Origin: JAWBSP01 sp964632175
GTDB taxonomy: Archaea; Hadarchaeota; Hadarchaeia; Hadarchaeales; JAWBSP01
Reading direction: 5' to 3'
Assembly (NCBI GenBank): GCA_964632175.1
Contig: CAZWBJ010000002.1
Coordinates: forward strand, 1-64,000
DNA: 64,000 bases
The translations under genes and the position numbers were made by a program. The notes under the pieces were generated by a model. It had not been told where the DNA came from. It searched no databases and worked only from the letters and a program-made list of their open reading frames with translations. Numbering within the stretch: the stretch's first letter is position 1; every line of letters begins with the position of its first letter. This document shows, piece by piece, positions 49,445 through 57,609 of the stretch.

Positions 49445-50968
49445 ATGCAGGCAGAGCTGGCGGAGATGCTCCGGAGGAGAGGCTTCCTTTGGCCTTCCTT
49501 CGAGATATACGGTGGGGTGGGTGGCTTCTATGATTTGGGCCCGATGGGCTCCCTACTCCGGGACAATCTCATCACGAAATGGAAGAAGTGGTACATCCAG
49601 CAGGAGGGATATCTCCAGCTCGAGACCCCCACCATCCTACCTTTTGAGCTCCTGAGGGCCAGCGGGCACGTGGAGCACTTCACCGACCTTATGGGAGAGT
49701 GTCGCTCGTGCGGGGGGGCCTTCAAAATGTCCGAACTCATGAAGGAGAGGGGAGTCGAAATCGAGGGGCTACCGCTGGAGGAGGCCAGAAAGCTGGTGAG
49801 CGAAAAGGGGGTGAGATGCCCGGACTGCGGGGGTGAGTTGAACCTCTCGGATTTTAACATCATGTTCTCCACCTCGATCGGTCCCGGCTCCTCCAAGCGT
49901 GCGGGATTCCTGAGACCAGAGACTGCCCAGCAAATCTTCATTGCCTTCAGAAGACTCTTCCGGCATGCTAGGGGAAAGCTTCCCTTCGGGGTGGTGACGG
50001 TAGGGAAGGGGTACCGAAACGAGATCTCACCAAGGCAGGGTGTGATAAGGCTAAGGGAGTTCACCATGGCCGAGGCCGAGGTTTTCTTTGACCCCCAATC
50101 CCCACGTCCACCGGACTTCCAAAAAATCGAGGGAGAGAGACTCAGGCTTTTCAGAGCCAATGGCGAGACCGTGGAGCTGACCGCCGGGGAGGCGGCGGGG
50201 AGAGGTTTGGTATGCAACGAGATGATGGCCTACCAGCTCTCCCTAGCCAAGCGCTTCTTGTTGAGCCTGGGAACCAAGGAGGAGTGCATGAGGTTCAGAG
50301 AGCAGAAGCCGGCCGAAAGAGCCCATTACTCCTCGGAAACCTGGGATCTGGAAATCCTCACCCAGCAGTTTGGATGGGTGGAGGTGGCGGGAATAGCGTA
50401 CCGTACGGATTACGACCTCTCCAGGCACAGCTTATTCAGCGGGGTAGATCTCTCGGTGACGGTGAACGGCAGGAGGTTCTTCCCGCACGTGCTCGAGCCC
50501 TCCTTTGGGATAGACCGAATCCTATACTGTGTTATTGAGCAGGCCTACACCTGTGAGGGGAAGCGAAGGTTCCTGAAGCTCAGGGCAGATCTTGCGCCCT
50601 TCCAGCTAGGCGTCTTCCCCCTCATGCCCAAAGAGGAACTCTCCCAGAAAGCCCACCAAATTTATCAGACGCTCAAGAGGCATTTTTCCGTCATCTATGA
50701 CGAGAGCGGCTCCATCGGCAGGAGATACCTCCGCGCGGACGAGATAGGAGTTCCCTACTGCGTGACCATCGATTACCAAACACTGCAGGACGGGAGCGTC
50801 ACCGTGAGGGATAGAGATACCACCAGGCAGGTGAGGGTGAAACGCGAACTCGTACCGGTCCTTTCAGGCCTGCTGAGCGGCGAACTAAAATTTGAGGAAG
50901 CCGGGTCCCCCTTCTCCTCAAAGGAGGAAGAGGAGGAAGGAGAGAAGAGTGAGCACGAAGATAGTTAG
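49445..50968 (+). CDS. glyS: glycyl-tRNA synthetase, dimeric type
   Basis: 507 residues, class II alpha2 type used by archaea and eukaryotes. Motif 2 region: YRNEISPRQGVIRLREFTMAEAE; motif 3: LEPSFGIDRILYCV. A zinc ribbon insert (CRSCGGA...CPDCGGE) follows motif 1. C-terminal anticodon-binding domain at about 385-490. It is shorter than the typical 560-580. The last 51 bases, coding for an acidic tail (EEEEEGEKSEHEDS), overlap the convergent AEC gene. Confidence 0.95.
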   Translation: MQAELAEMLRRRGFLWPSFEIYGGVGGFYDLGPMGSLLRDNLITKWKKWYIQQEGYLQLETPTILPFELLRASGHVEHFTDLMGECRSCGGAFKMSELMKERGVEIEGLPLEEARKLVSEKGVRCPDCGGELNLSDFNIMFSTSIGPGSSKRAGFLRPETAQQIFIAFRRLFRHARGKLPFGVVTVGKGYRNEISPRQGVIRLREFTMAEAEVFFDPQSPRPPDFQKIEGERLRLFRANGETVELTAGEAAGRGLVCNEMMAYQLSLAKRFLLSLGTKEECMRFREQKPAERAHYSSETWDLEILTQQFGWVEVAGIAYRTDYDLSRHSLFSGVDLSVTVNGRRFFPHVLEPSFGIDRILYCVIEQAYTCEGKRRFLKLRADLAPFQLGVFPLMPKEELSQKAHQIYQTLKRHFSVIYDESGSIGRRYLRADEIGVPYCVTIDYQTLQDGSVTVRDRDTTRQVRVKRELVPVLSGLLSGELKFEEAGSPFSSKEEEEEGEKSEHEDS

Positions 50969-51811
50969 GGAATAGGGTCTTGAGTCTAGTTCGAGGGACT
51001 GCGCGAGGATGAGGTTAAAGAAGGACGGCGGCATCAGGGAGAGGTAGAGGGCGGGGCGAACTATACTCTTCCCCACTCCCAGCAAGTGACAGGTGGCGAG
51101 CGTCACGAGCGGGCAGAGGAGAAGCCTCAGGAGCCCCACTACTGGGAGATGCCTAGCGTATTTCCTCGAGGTCTCAATTCTCAGATGATACCCCACTTGA
51201 AGAAGGAGGAGCAGGAAGAAGGTGGGAAAGATCCTCTGCGTGAAAAAATTATAGAGGTCCTGTGGAAGGGGGGCCCGCAGGTAGACCAAGAGGAGGGCCA
51301 GGAGCAGGAGGGCCACAGCCGGGAAGGTGAAGGTCTGGGTGAAGATCTGCCGGAGGCTTGGGCTTTTGGTTATGAGGAAGTGCATGAGGAGGGTTCCCAG
51401 AAAGAGGTTGAGCACTGCCACCGTCACCGCGTACAGAACGGCGGGGGGCATGAAAGCACTCCCAAGCTTGGCATAGATCACCGGGAGACCGAGATGGGCA
51501 ACGTTCATGAAGGAAGAGTTCAGCACCAAGGCCACCCCCTCTTCCTTGGGCAAGCGGGAAGCGAGGAAACAGGAGGCAAAGAAGCAGGCGGCCACACCCA
51601 TCACCGCCGCTATCACAGCCCCCCAGAGAGCTATCACCTGTGCAGGTACAAGGGCGCTCACATACACGAAGGCAATGAGAGGGAGAATGATCAAGGTGGT
51701 GAAGATTCTGAGGAAGTCGAAAATCTGGCGGAGGACCCCAAGCCTCCGCAGTGCTGCACCCGCCACTATGGGGGAGAAGAGGAAGAGCGCCAGAGTGAGG
51801 GTGGGATTCAT
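50918..51811 (-). CDS. AEC-family (auxin efflux carrier-like) transporter
   Basis: 297 residues from the ATG at 51811; a longer frame to 51910 reads into the antisense of the PiT gene. About ten hydrophobic helices in two similar halves, with LNSSFMNVAHLGLPVIYAKLG carrying the N-x(5)-GLP pattern of AEC transporters and PPSFFNLILAQ in the second half. Members move organic anions; substrate unknown. Convergent 3' overlap of 51 bases with glyS, divergent from the PiT gene over 26 bases. Confidence 0.82.
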   Translation of the reverse strand: MNPTLTLALFLFSPIVAGAALRRLGVLRQIFDFLRIFTTLIILPLIAFVYVSALVPAQVIALWGAVIAAVMGVAACFFASCFLASRLPKEEGVALVLNSSFMNVAHLGLPVIYAKLGSAFMPPAVLYAVTVAVLNLFLGTLLMHFLITKSPSLRQIFTQTFTFPAVALLLLALLLVYLRAPLPQDLYNFFTQRIFPTFFLLLLLQVGYHLRIETSRKYARHLPVVGLLRLLLCPLVTLATCHLLGVGKSIVRPALYLSLMPPSFFNLILAQSLELDSRPYSLTIFVLTLLSFLLFLL

Positions 51812-51837
51812 TTCCCCATGCGATAGATGAGTTAAAC

Positions 51838-52794
51838 ATGCTCCTCCTCTTACCCATTCTCCTCCTCGCCCTCTCCATCGGCGCAGGGGATACCTCCAAC
51901 TCCATCTCAACCCTCGTGGGGAGCAGACTCCTCACCCTCCGCCGTGCCCTCCTCCTCTCCACCCTCTTTTTGGTGCTGGGGTTACTGGTGGAGGGGTGGA
52001 AGGTGGGGGAAACTGTGGCTAGAGGACTCGTAACGGGGGGGCGTGGATTCCTCGAACAGATGCCTAGGGCCGTGTTCCCCATCTGCCTCTCCACATTCAT
52101 CTGCTCCATTCCCTTCCTCCTTCTCGGCTTTCCGATCTCCACCACTCAGGCCCTCCTGGCCTCGCTGGCCGGAACCGGGATAATGCTGAAGGGGAGCCTC
52201 AGCCTCAAGCTGGAGGTGGGAAAGTTTGAGCTACTGTTGGCATGCTGGGCACTCTCCCCCGTGCTCTCCCTCCTCCTCTCCTTTTTCCTCGCACGCCTCC
52301 TCTTCCGGGCCCTGCGGGGAGTGAAGAACCTGTTGGCTCTCAACCGAGTGCTTGCCCTTCTCCTCCCGCTCGCCTCGGCCTACGTTGCCTACACCAACGG
52401 TGCCAACGATGGCGGGGCCCTCTTGGGCATCGCCACCGCCATAGGGTCAAACCCGCTCTTCAACCTCTGGTTGGGGCTCATGGTGGCCACAGGCTCCCTC
52501 CTCCTAAGCAGAAGGGTGGTCATGACCGTGGGGACGAGCCTTACCCACCTCGATCCCCTCACCGCCCTCCCAGCCCAGCTCGCGGCCGCCCTGACCGTCT
52601 GGGGCTTCGTTCAAACGGGCTTTCCCGTCTCCCTCACCCAAGCCCTCACGGGTTCCGTGGTTGGGGTGGGTCTGACTAGGGGGACTGCCGCTGTGAACCT
52701 TCCCAAGATGAGAAAAATCCTGATCGTCTGGATTCTCTCCCCGCTGGTGGGTTTCGGGCTCTCCCTTCTCCTCTCCCTCCCGCTCAGCCCTTGA
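51838..52794 (+). CDS. inorganic phosphate transporter, PiT family
   Basis: 318 residues, eight to ten hydrophobic helices. The inverted-repeat PiT signatures are present: LSIGAGDTSNSISTLVGSR near the N-terminus and AYTNGANDGGALLGIATAIGS about residue 180. First motif has G-A-G-D instead of the common G-A-N-D. Imports phosphate with Na+ or H+. The gene for its usual partner, a DUF47/PhoU-like protein, is next door but convergent, overlapping by 11 bases at the 3' ends. Confidence 0.88.
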   Translation: MLLLLPILLLALSIGAGDTSNSISTLVGSRLLTLRRALLLSTLFLVLGLLVEGWKVGETVARGLVTGGRGFLEQMPRAVFPICLSTFICSIPFLLLGFPISTTQALLASLAGTGIMLKGSLSLKLEVGKFELLLACWALSPVLSLLLSFFLARLLFRALRGVKNLLALNRVLALLLPLASAYVAYTNGANDGGALLGIATAIGSNPLFNLWLGLMVATGSLLLSRRVVMTVGTSLTHLDPLTALPAQLAAALTVWGFVQTGFPVSLTQALTGSVVGVGLTRGTAAVNLPKMRKILIVWILSPLVGFGLSLLLSLPLSP

Positions 52795-53455
52795 GCCCTG
52801 AGACCAGCCTCAAGAGAACATCCCCTGTGTCCTCGGCCGCGTCCGAAATGGAACCCAGCCTTCTCACGAGTCCCTCCAGCTGAACCACGCTCAGAGCATC
52901 CAGCCCCTTCTCCAGCTCCGCAAGCGACGCGGTGAATTCGGCCTCGAGCAGATCAGACTCATGCTCCAATTTCTGTATCTCGTCCACTTTGGGGATGACC
53001 TGGTTTATGTCCACAAAGAGGAGGTTCACCGCTCCCACGAGAGAATCCACCACTTCCCTCGACTTCCCAGCCACCTTCCTAAGTCCCTCCCCCACCTCCT
53101 TAGTCCTCTTCCCCAGTTTCTGAAGGAGGCCTTCCCTTAGGAGTATGCACTTGGAGGTTTCCTCTATGGCATCGGCAACTTTATCCATCCTCTCCGCGAG
53201 CTCCACTAGGTCTCCCCTCATCGCGGGAAGGAAGGCACCATCATATAACTTTTGTATAAACTTCCTCCTAGCCTCATCCGCCTCGGACTCCAACTCCGCG
53301 ATCTTTTTTCCCAAAGCCTCGGCTCTCCTGAGATCCCCCTCCACAAAAACCAGCCCAAAAAACTCCTCGCACCGGGCTCCCATTTCGGAGAGCTTGGAGC
53401 ATGCCTCCTTCAGGATGCTCACGGCCTCCTTCTCCCTCCCTCCCCTGATTTTCAT
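52784..53455 (-). CDS. DUF47 (PhoU-like) phosphate transport accessory protein
   Basis: 223 residues from the ATG at 53455; a longer frame to 53833 reads through nob1 in another frame. All-helical, with repeated PhoU-like segments (EADEARRKFIQKLYDGAFLP, LVELAERMDKVADAIEETS, KLEHESDLLEAEFTASL, ISDAAEDTGDVLLRLV). Such proteins control or accompany PiT transporters. The ATG overlaps the nob1 stop (ATGA). Convergent with the PiT gene rather than in operon with it, which is unusual. Confidence 0.85.
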   Translation of the reverse strand: MKIRGGREKEAVSILKEACSKLSEMGARCEEFFGLVFVEGDLRRAEALGKKIAELESEADEARRKFIQKLYDGAFLPAMRGDLVELAERMDKVADAIEETSKCILLREGLLQKLGKRTKEVGEGLRKVAGKSREVVDSLVGAVNLLFVDINQVIPKVDEIQKLEHESDLLEAEFTASLAELEKGLDALSVVQLEGLVRRLGSISDAAEDTGDVLLRLVSGLKG

Positions 53456-53943
53456 TCTATACCTCCTCCGTGAATATATTTCGCGGGCTTCCTCTTGAGC
53501 TTGTGACCGCAGAATCTGCATTCCTGCTCGGAAGGGGGAAAACTCCTCCCGCAAGAGGGGCAGACCGAAATCCACCTGAAGACCTTTTTTATACCCTCCT
53601 CGCCCACTCCGGAGAACCCCACCCCCAAGACCCTCGCAAGGTTCTGAATGGAGTAGTCGTCCGTTAGAATCTCCGGATTCTTTCCCTCCCTCTTCACATC
53701 CAGCGCAAGCGCCAAGAGCTTCACGTCCGTTTTGGAAAGCCTGTCCCCGGTCTTCCTTATCGATCTCTCCACTTCCCCCAGTGAGGTGGCCGAGGGCTCC
53801 AGAACCTTCACAGAATCTAGGGAACTTCTCCACTTGGCAGTAAGACTCTTAGCCTCCTCAAGCACCTCCCTAACCGTCAGACCCTCGAGCGGACCGGGAT
53901 GGGAGATGAAGGCGGAGGTGTCCAAGATGCGCACCTTTTCCAC
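53452..53943 (-). CDS. nob1: rRNA maturation endonuclease Nob1
   Basis: 163 residues, GTG start. PIN domain with ILDTSAFI (first acidic residue) and SKTDVKLLALAL, ILTDDYSIQNLA carrying further acidic residues, then a zinc ribbon CPSCGRSFPPSEQECRFCGH. This is Nob1, which cuts the 3' end of 16S rRNA precursor. Length is typical for archaea. Co-translated with the DUF47 gene; divergent from aIF5A by 56 bases. Confidence 0.9.
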   Translation of the reverse strand: MEKVRILDTSAFISHPGPLEGLTVREVLEEAKSLTAKWRSSLDSVKVLEPSATSLGEVERSIRKTGDRLSKTDVKLLALALDVKREGKNPEILTDDYSIQNLARVLGVGFSGVGEEGIKKVFRWISVCPSCGRSFPPSEQECRFCGHKLKRKPAKYIHGGGIE

Positions 53944-53999
53944 TCTAATCTCGGTTCCGCGGCTTAAGAAAGATTTTTTAGCCGGAGGTGAAGAGGCAA

Positions 54000-54398
54000 A
54001 TGGGAGTAGAGCTAACCGAAATAGGGAAGCTACGGGAGGGGAAGTTCATTATCATCGATGGTGAGCCCTGTAAGATCTTGAGCTTCAGCACCTCCGCTCC
54101 GGGCAAGCACGGGCACGCGAAGGCTAAGATAGATGCGGTGGGGCTCTTCGACGGGCAGAAGCGCAGCATAGTCCGGCCCACCAGCGCTAAGGCTGAGGTT
54201 CCCATAGTTGAGAGGGGAAGTGCACAAGTTCTAGCCATCGTGGAAAGCTCCGCCCAGCTGATGGACCTCTCCACTTATGAGAGCTTCGAGCTGCCCATCC
54301 CGCTGGAACTCAGGGGGGAGGTAAAGGAAGGAGTGGAGGTGGAATACATTCAGGCGCTGGGGCGGAGAAAAATAGAGCGAGTGAAAGTAGGCGGGTGA
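54000..54398 (+). CDS. translation factor aIF5A
   Basis: 132 residues from the ATG at 54000. A GTG at 53988 would add four residues, but GGAGGTGA at 53984-53991 has ideal ribosome-binding spacing to 54000 and contains that GTG. The hypusination loop APGKHGHAKAK carries the modified Lys. Two beta-barrel domains, complete. It helps peptide-bond formation at difficult sequences. TATA-like TTTTTTA at 53974-53980. The 121 bases after it, to the histone stop, show nothing recognised. Confidence 0.95.
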   Translation: MGVELTEIGKLREGKFIIIDGEPCKILSFSTSAPGKHGHAKAKIDAVGLFDGQKRSIVRPTSAKAEVPIVERGSAQVLAIVESSAQLMDLSTYESFELPIPLELRGEVKEGVEVEYIQALGRRKIERVKVGG

Positions 54399-54519
54399 AT
54401 CACCCCCAAGTGTGCACGGTGGGTCTGATTCCTGAAACTCGGAAGAAACCTATCCTCTAGTTGTCTAAAAATAACCGGAAATACTCCTGCCGTCTCAAGG
54501 CCACCCAATAGGTGTCAGC

Positions 54520-54729
54520 TCAGCCCGAGACCACCACCAATTTGAGGTCGTCGGCGGAGACGGTCTTCCTGCCAGTAGATTTAGCGGAGGCCACGGCGGC
54601 CTTTGCGACCGCCGAAACTATTTTGTTGACGGCCTCCGGGACGTCGCTGCTAACTCTCTCCGCTCCGACGCTCTTAAACAACCTCACGATGGTGGCACTC
54701 GGAAGCTTAACCTCTTCTTTCTTGGCCAT
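54520..54729 (-). CDS. archaeal histone
   Basis: 69 residues. Histone fold: LPSATIVRLFKSVGAERVSSD (helix 1, loop 1), VPEAVNKIVSAVAKAAVASAKSTGRKTV (helix 2, loop 2) and SADDLKLVV (helix 3). Short basic N-terminal tail (MAKKEE). Wraps DNA as dimers or longer multimers. The first 23 bases overlap the end of the endonuclease III-like gene, so it may be co-translated with it rather than have its own strong promoter, which is unusual for an abundant protein. Confidence 0.96.
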   Translation of the reverse strand: MAKKEEVKLPSATIVRLFKSVGAERVSSDVPEAVNKIVSAVAKAAVASAKSTGRKTVSADDLKLVVVSG

Positions 54730-55441
54730 GATTCACCTCCTTTCTGTCCTTCTCGACCGGTTTAAAAAGCCTGCAGTAACCAGCCAGCGGGCATTCGCCG
54801 TGCCTTTCTCTTCTGCAGTACCGCCTCCCCAGCCTCGAGAGGGCAACCTCTATCCTGACCAGATCTTGACCAAAGAGTTGCTTGAGTTCCATTAAGGCCC
54901 TCAACCCCTTTCCCCTAATGAGACCCAGATTTCTCGCCGCTATGAGCACCGGAGGCTGGGGGAGTGGGTCCGCCTTTGCCCACACTCCCCGCATCTCCCT
55001 CAGAAAGATGGAAGCCGTCACCGGCCCCACACCCTTGAACTCCATCAGCCTTCGCTCTAGGTCCATCGGATCCCTTGCCTCCTCATGTAGCCTGTTCAGA
55101 TCCCCTCCATACTTGCGCAGGAGAAGGTCGCAGGCCTCGAGGAGCTGGCTCGCCGTGGAGAAGTCGTACCTCACATACCCTCCCCTGTCCAGCACCGCCA
55201 CCAGCCCCGACCAGCCCCTGGCGATGATGGCTCTGGGCGAGAGCAGCCCCTCCTTCTCAAATTCCTTGTAGGTCCTGGCCGCAATCTCCTCAGAAATCCT
55301 AGCACCGAAAAGAATGGAGGCCAGAAACCATTTAAACACCTCCCCGCTTTCTCCAGAGCGGAGGTCTATCCCCAGCTGTGCATGATAAGGTTCACCCAGC
55401 TCCCCCAGCTTACGGAGGACTTTACTCGTAACTCTGCTCAA
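54707..55441 (-). CDS. endonuclease III-like HhH-GPD DNA glycosylase
   Basis: 244 residues, TTG start. Helix-hairpin-helix LMEFKGVGPVTASIFLREM at about 133-151, and a C-terminal Cys cluster CRRERHGECPLAGYC that could hold an Fe-S cluster of the C-x6-C-x2-C-x5-C type in part. The catalytic Lys of Nth is not evident in the HhH turn (VGPVTAS), so a monofunctional or divergent activity is likely. It overlaps panB upstream by 20 bases and histone downstream by 23 bases. Confidence 0.72.
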   Translation of the reverse strand: MSRVTSKVLRKLGELGEPYHAQLGIDLRSGESGEVFKWFLASILFGARISEEIAARTYKEFEKEGLLSPRAIIARGWSGLVAVLDRGGYVRYDFSTASQLLEACDLLLRKYGGDLNRLHEEARDPMDLERRLMEFKGVGPVTASIFLREMRGVWAKADPLPQPPVLIAARNLGLIRGKGLRALMELKQLFGQDLVRIEVALSRLGRRYCRRERHGECPLAGYCRLFKPVEKDRKEVNHGQERRG

Positions 55442-56216
55442 GGGTGGGGAACCTCCCTCCCTTCACCTCCTCCCTGAACTCCCTCAAGCACCTCAGCATC
55501 TCCTCCCTCAGATTCGCGTACTTCTTCACGAACTTCGGAAGACGGGGAGTAAGACCTACCAAATCGTGCAGGACGAGAACCTGACCGTCGCAGTAGGGCC
55601 CGGCTCCGATTCCTATGGTGGGAACGCGCAGCTCCTCCGTCAGGCGTTTGGCGAGCTGCCAAGGAACACACTCCAGCACGAGCGAGAAGATTCCCGCCTC
55701 CTCCAACTCCTTCGCCTCCTCCACAAGCCTTTCCGCAACTTCCTCCTCCCTCCCCACCACCCTGTAGCCTCCCAGCTGGTGCACCTTCTGTGGGGTGAGA
55801 CCCAGATGCCCCATCACCGGAATTCCCTGCTCCACAATCGCCCTCACCTTACCAACCACCTCCTTCCCCCCCTCAAGCTTCACCGCCTGCGCCCCGCCCT
55901 CCTTGAGGAACCTACCGGCATTCTTGATTGCCTCACCCTCGCCGGCTTGATAGGACAGGAAGGGCATGTCCCCCACTACCAAGCACCTCTTGGCCGCCCT
56001 CGCTACCGCCTTGGTGTGGTGGAGCATCTCCTCCATGGTCACGGGGAGAGTATCCTCATACCCCAGCATGACGTTCGCCACCGAATCTCCTACAAGGATG
56101 ATCTCCACGCCGGCCTCCTCCACCAGCTTCGCGGTCAAATAGTCGTAGGTGGCGACCATGACGATTTTCTCCTTCTTCTTCATCTGCACGATGTCGGGAA
56201 CCGTCAGGCGCTGCAT
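55422..56216 (-). CDS. panB: 3-methyl-2-oxobutanoate hydroxymethyltransferase
   Basis: 264 residues, full length TIM barrel. LVGDSVANVMLGYEDTLPVTMEEML, VVGDMPFLSYQ, AQAVKLEGG, PVMGHLGLTPQ and IGIGAGPYCDGQVLVLHD are PanB blocks with the metal-binding Asp and catalytic Glu. Uses 5,10-methylene-THF to make ketopantoate for CoA. A TATA-like GAATTATC lies about 26 bases before the ATG. Its folate need fits the folD and MTHFS genes elsewhere in the window. Confidence 0.95.
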   Translation of the reverse strand: MQRLTVPDIVQMKKKEKIVMVATYDYLTAKLVEEAGVEIILVGDSVANVMLGYEDTLPVTMEEMLHHTKAVARAAKRCLVVGDMPFLSYQAGEGEAIKNAGRFLKEGGAQAVKLEGGKEVVGKVRAIVEQGIPVMGHLGLTPQKVHQLGGYRVVGREEEVAERLVEEAKELEEAGIFSLVLECVPWQLAKRLTEELRVPTIGIGAGPYCDGQVLVLHDLVGLTPRLPKFVKKYANLREEMLRCLREFREEVKGGRFPTLEQSYE

Positions 56217-56296
56217 CGAAAATACCGGAACAAGGATTTGATAATTCTACCACGACCCCAAATATCCGAGGCAGTGGACTAACTTTTTCTCGGCAA

Positions 56297-56303
56297 GTAT
56301 AAC
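56297..56303 (+). promoter_or_regulatory. TATA box of aroA
   Basis: GTATAAC centred 26 bases before the aroA ATG at 56326: leaderless spacing. Another ATG at 56322 is out of frame. Confidence 0.55.
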
Positions 56304-56325
56304 CGTTTTTTGAGCAGTAGAATGA

Positions 56326-57609
56326 ATGAGGCTCGAAGTAAGGCCGTCAGAGGTGGGAGGAAAGGTCGCCGCCCCCCCTTCCAAAAGTTACACCCACCGG
56401 GCCTTGGCCATCTGCCTGCTCGCGAGGGGTAGGGGGAAAATCGAACAGCCTCTTCTCAGCCTCGATACCCTAGCCACCTTGGAGGCCTGCAAGCTTCTCG
56501 GTGCCGGCGTGGAGGTGGATGGGGAAACCTACTGGTTGAGGGGAACGGCCGGGAAACTCAAGCCCACCGGTGAGGTTATAGACGCGAGGAACTCGGGAAC
56601 CACCATCCGTTTCATGACCGCCATCTGCTCCCTTTCCCCCAAGCCCATCAAGCTGGTGGGTGACGAGTCCCTTTCAAAAAGACCCATGGGAGCCCTTGTT
56701 GATGCCCTAAACGCGCTAGGCGTGAAAGCCAGGTGCGAGGGGAAGAACGGCAGGCCTCCAGTGGTGGTGGAAGGCGGGGGACTTCGGGGGGGAGAGGTGG
56801 AGCTGGAGGGAGGGATCAGCTCACAGTTCCTCTCTGGCCTCCTGATTGCCTGTCCGTACGCCTCCGGCGACGTTAGGATCTCGGTGGAGGGGGAGCTGAA
56901 ATCCAAACCCTACGTCGAGATGACCCTCAAGTACCTAGAGGAGGCAGGAGCGAGGATACGGAGAAACCCTGCGCTGAGCAGGTTCGAAATCCCCGGTCAA
57001 CAAACCTTCAGGCCCCTCAGGCTGAAAATCCCCGGGGACTTCTCCTCCGCCGCCTTCCTTCTAGGAGCGGCGGCACTCGCAGGAAAAGTGAGGGTGGAAA
57101 ACCTCGATCCCCAAGACCCGCAGGGGGATAGGAGAATCATAGAGTTGCTGAGGGAGTTCGGCGCCGAGGTCAGGACCGGGCCGGGTTGGGTGGAGGTGGA
57201 GAAGGGCGGGCTGAACGGGATAGAGGTGGACTGCGGAGACAATCCGGACCTCGTTCCGATACTGAGCGTGCTCGGGGCGGTGGCGGATGGAACCACCCTG
57301 ATCTCCAATGTCCCGCATCTGAGGTACAAGGAGACCGACAGGCTGGCGGTGCTCTCCCACGAACTCCCCAAGATGGGGGCGAAGGTGACGGAGCTGGAGG
57401 ACGGGCTGAAAATTACAGGAGTTAAGGAGTTGAAAGGGGCAAGGGTGGACTCCCACGGGGATCACCGGATGGCCATGGCCTTCGCCGTGGCGGGACTGGT
57501 GGCCAAGGGCAGAACGGTCATCGAAGGGGCGGAGTCCATACCCGTCTCCTACCCCAACTTCATCCCCCACATGCGGGGGCTTGGAGCCAAGCTCAGAGAG
57601 CTGGCCTGA
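56326..57609 (+). CDS. aroA: 5-enolpyruvylshikimate-3-phosphate synthase
   Basis: 427 residues, normal length. PPSKSYTHRALAICLLA (phosphate/PEP Lys), DARNSGTTIRFMT, KRPMGALVDAL, GGISSQFLSGLL, GDFSSAAFLLGAAAL, and DSHGDHRMAMAF are the family blocks. It joins shikimate-3-phosphate and PEP, cytoplasmic. The residue pattern after the N-terminal Lys (no GTAMRPL block) is not class I typical, so glyphosate tolerance cannot be judged. TGA shares a base with the ATG of the GH63-like gene. Confidence 0.95.
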   Translation: MRLEVRPSEVGGKVAAPPSKSYTHRALAICLLARGRGKIEQPLLSLDTLATLEACKLLGAGVEVDGETYWLRGTAGKLKPTGEVIDARNSGTTIRFMTAICSLSPKPIKLVGDESLSKRPMGALVDALNALGVKARCEGKNGRPPVVVEGGGLRGGEVELEGGISSQFLSGLLIACPYASGDVRISVEGELKSKPYVEMTLKYLEEAGARIRRNPALSRFEIPGQQTFRPLRLKIPGDFSSAAFLLGAAALAGKVRVENLDPQDPQGDRRIIELLREFGAEVRTGPGWVEVEKGGLNGIEVDCGDNPDLVPILSVLGAVADGTTLISNVPHLRYKETDRLAVLSHELPKMGAKVTELEDGLKITGVKELKGARVDSHGDHRMAMAFAVAGLVAKGRTVIEGAESIPVSYPNFIPHMRGLGAKLRELA

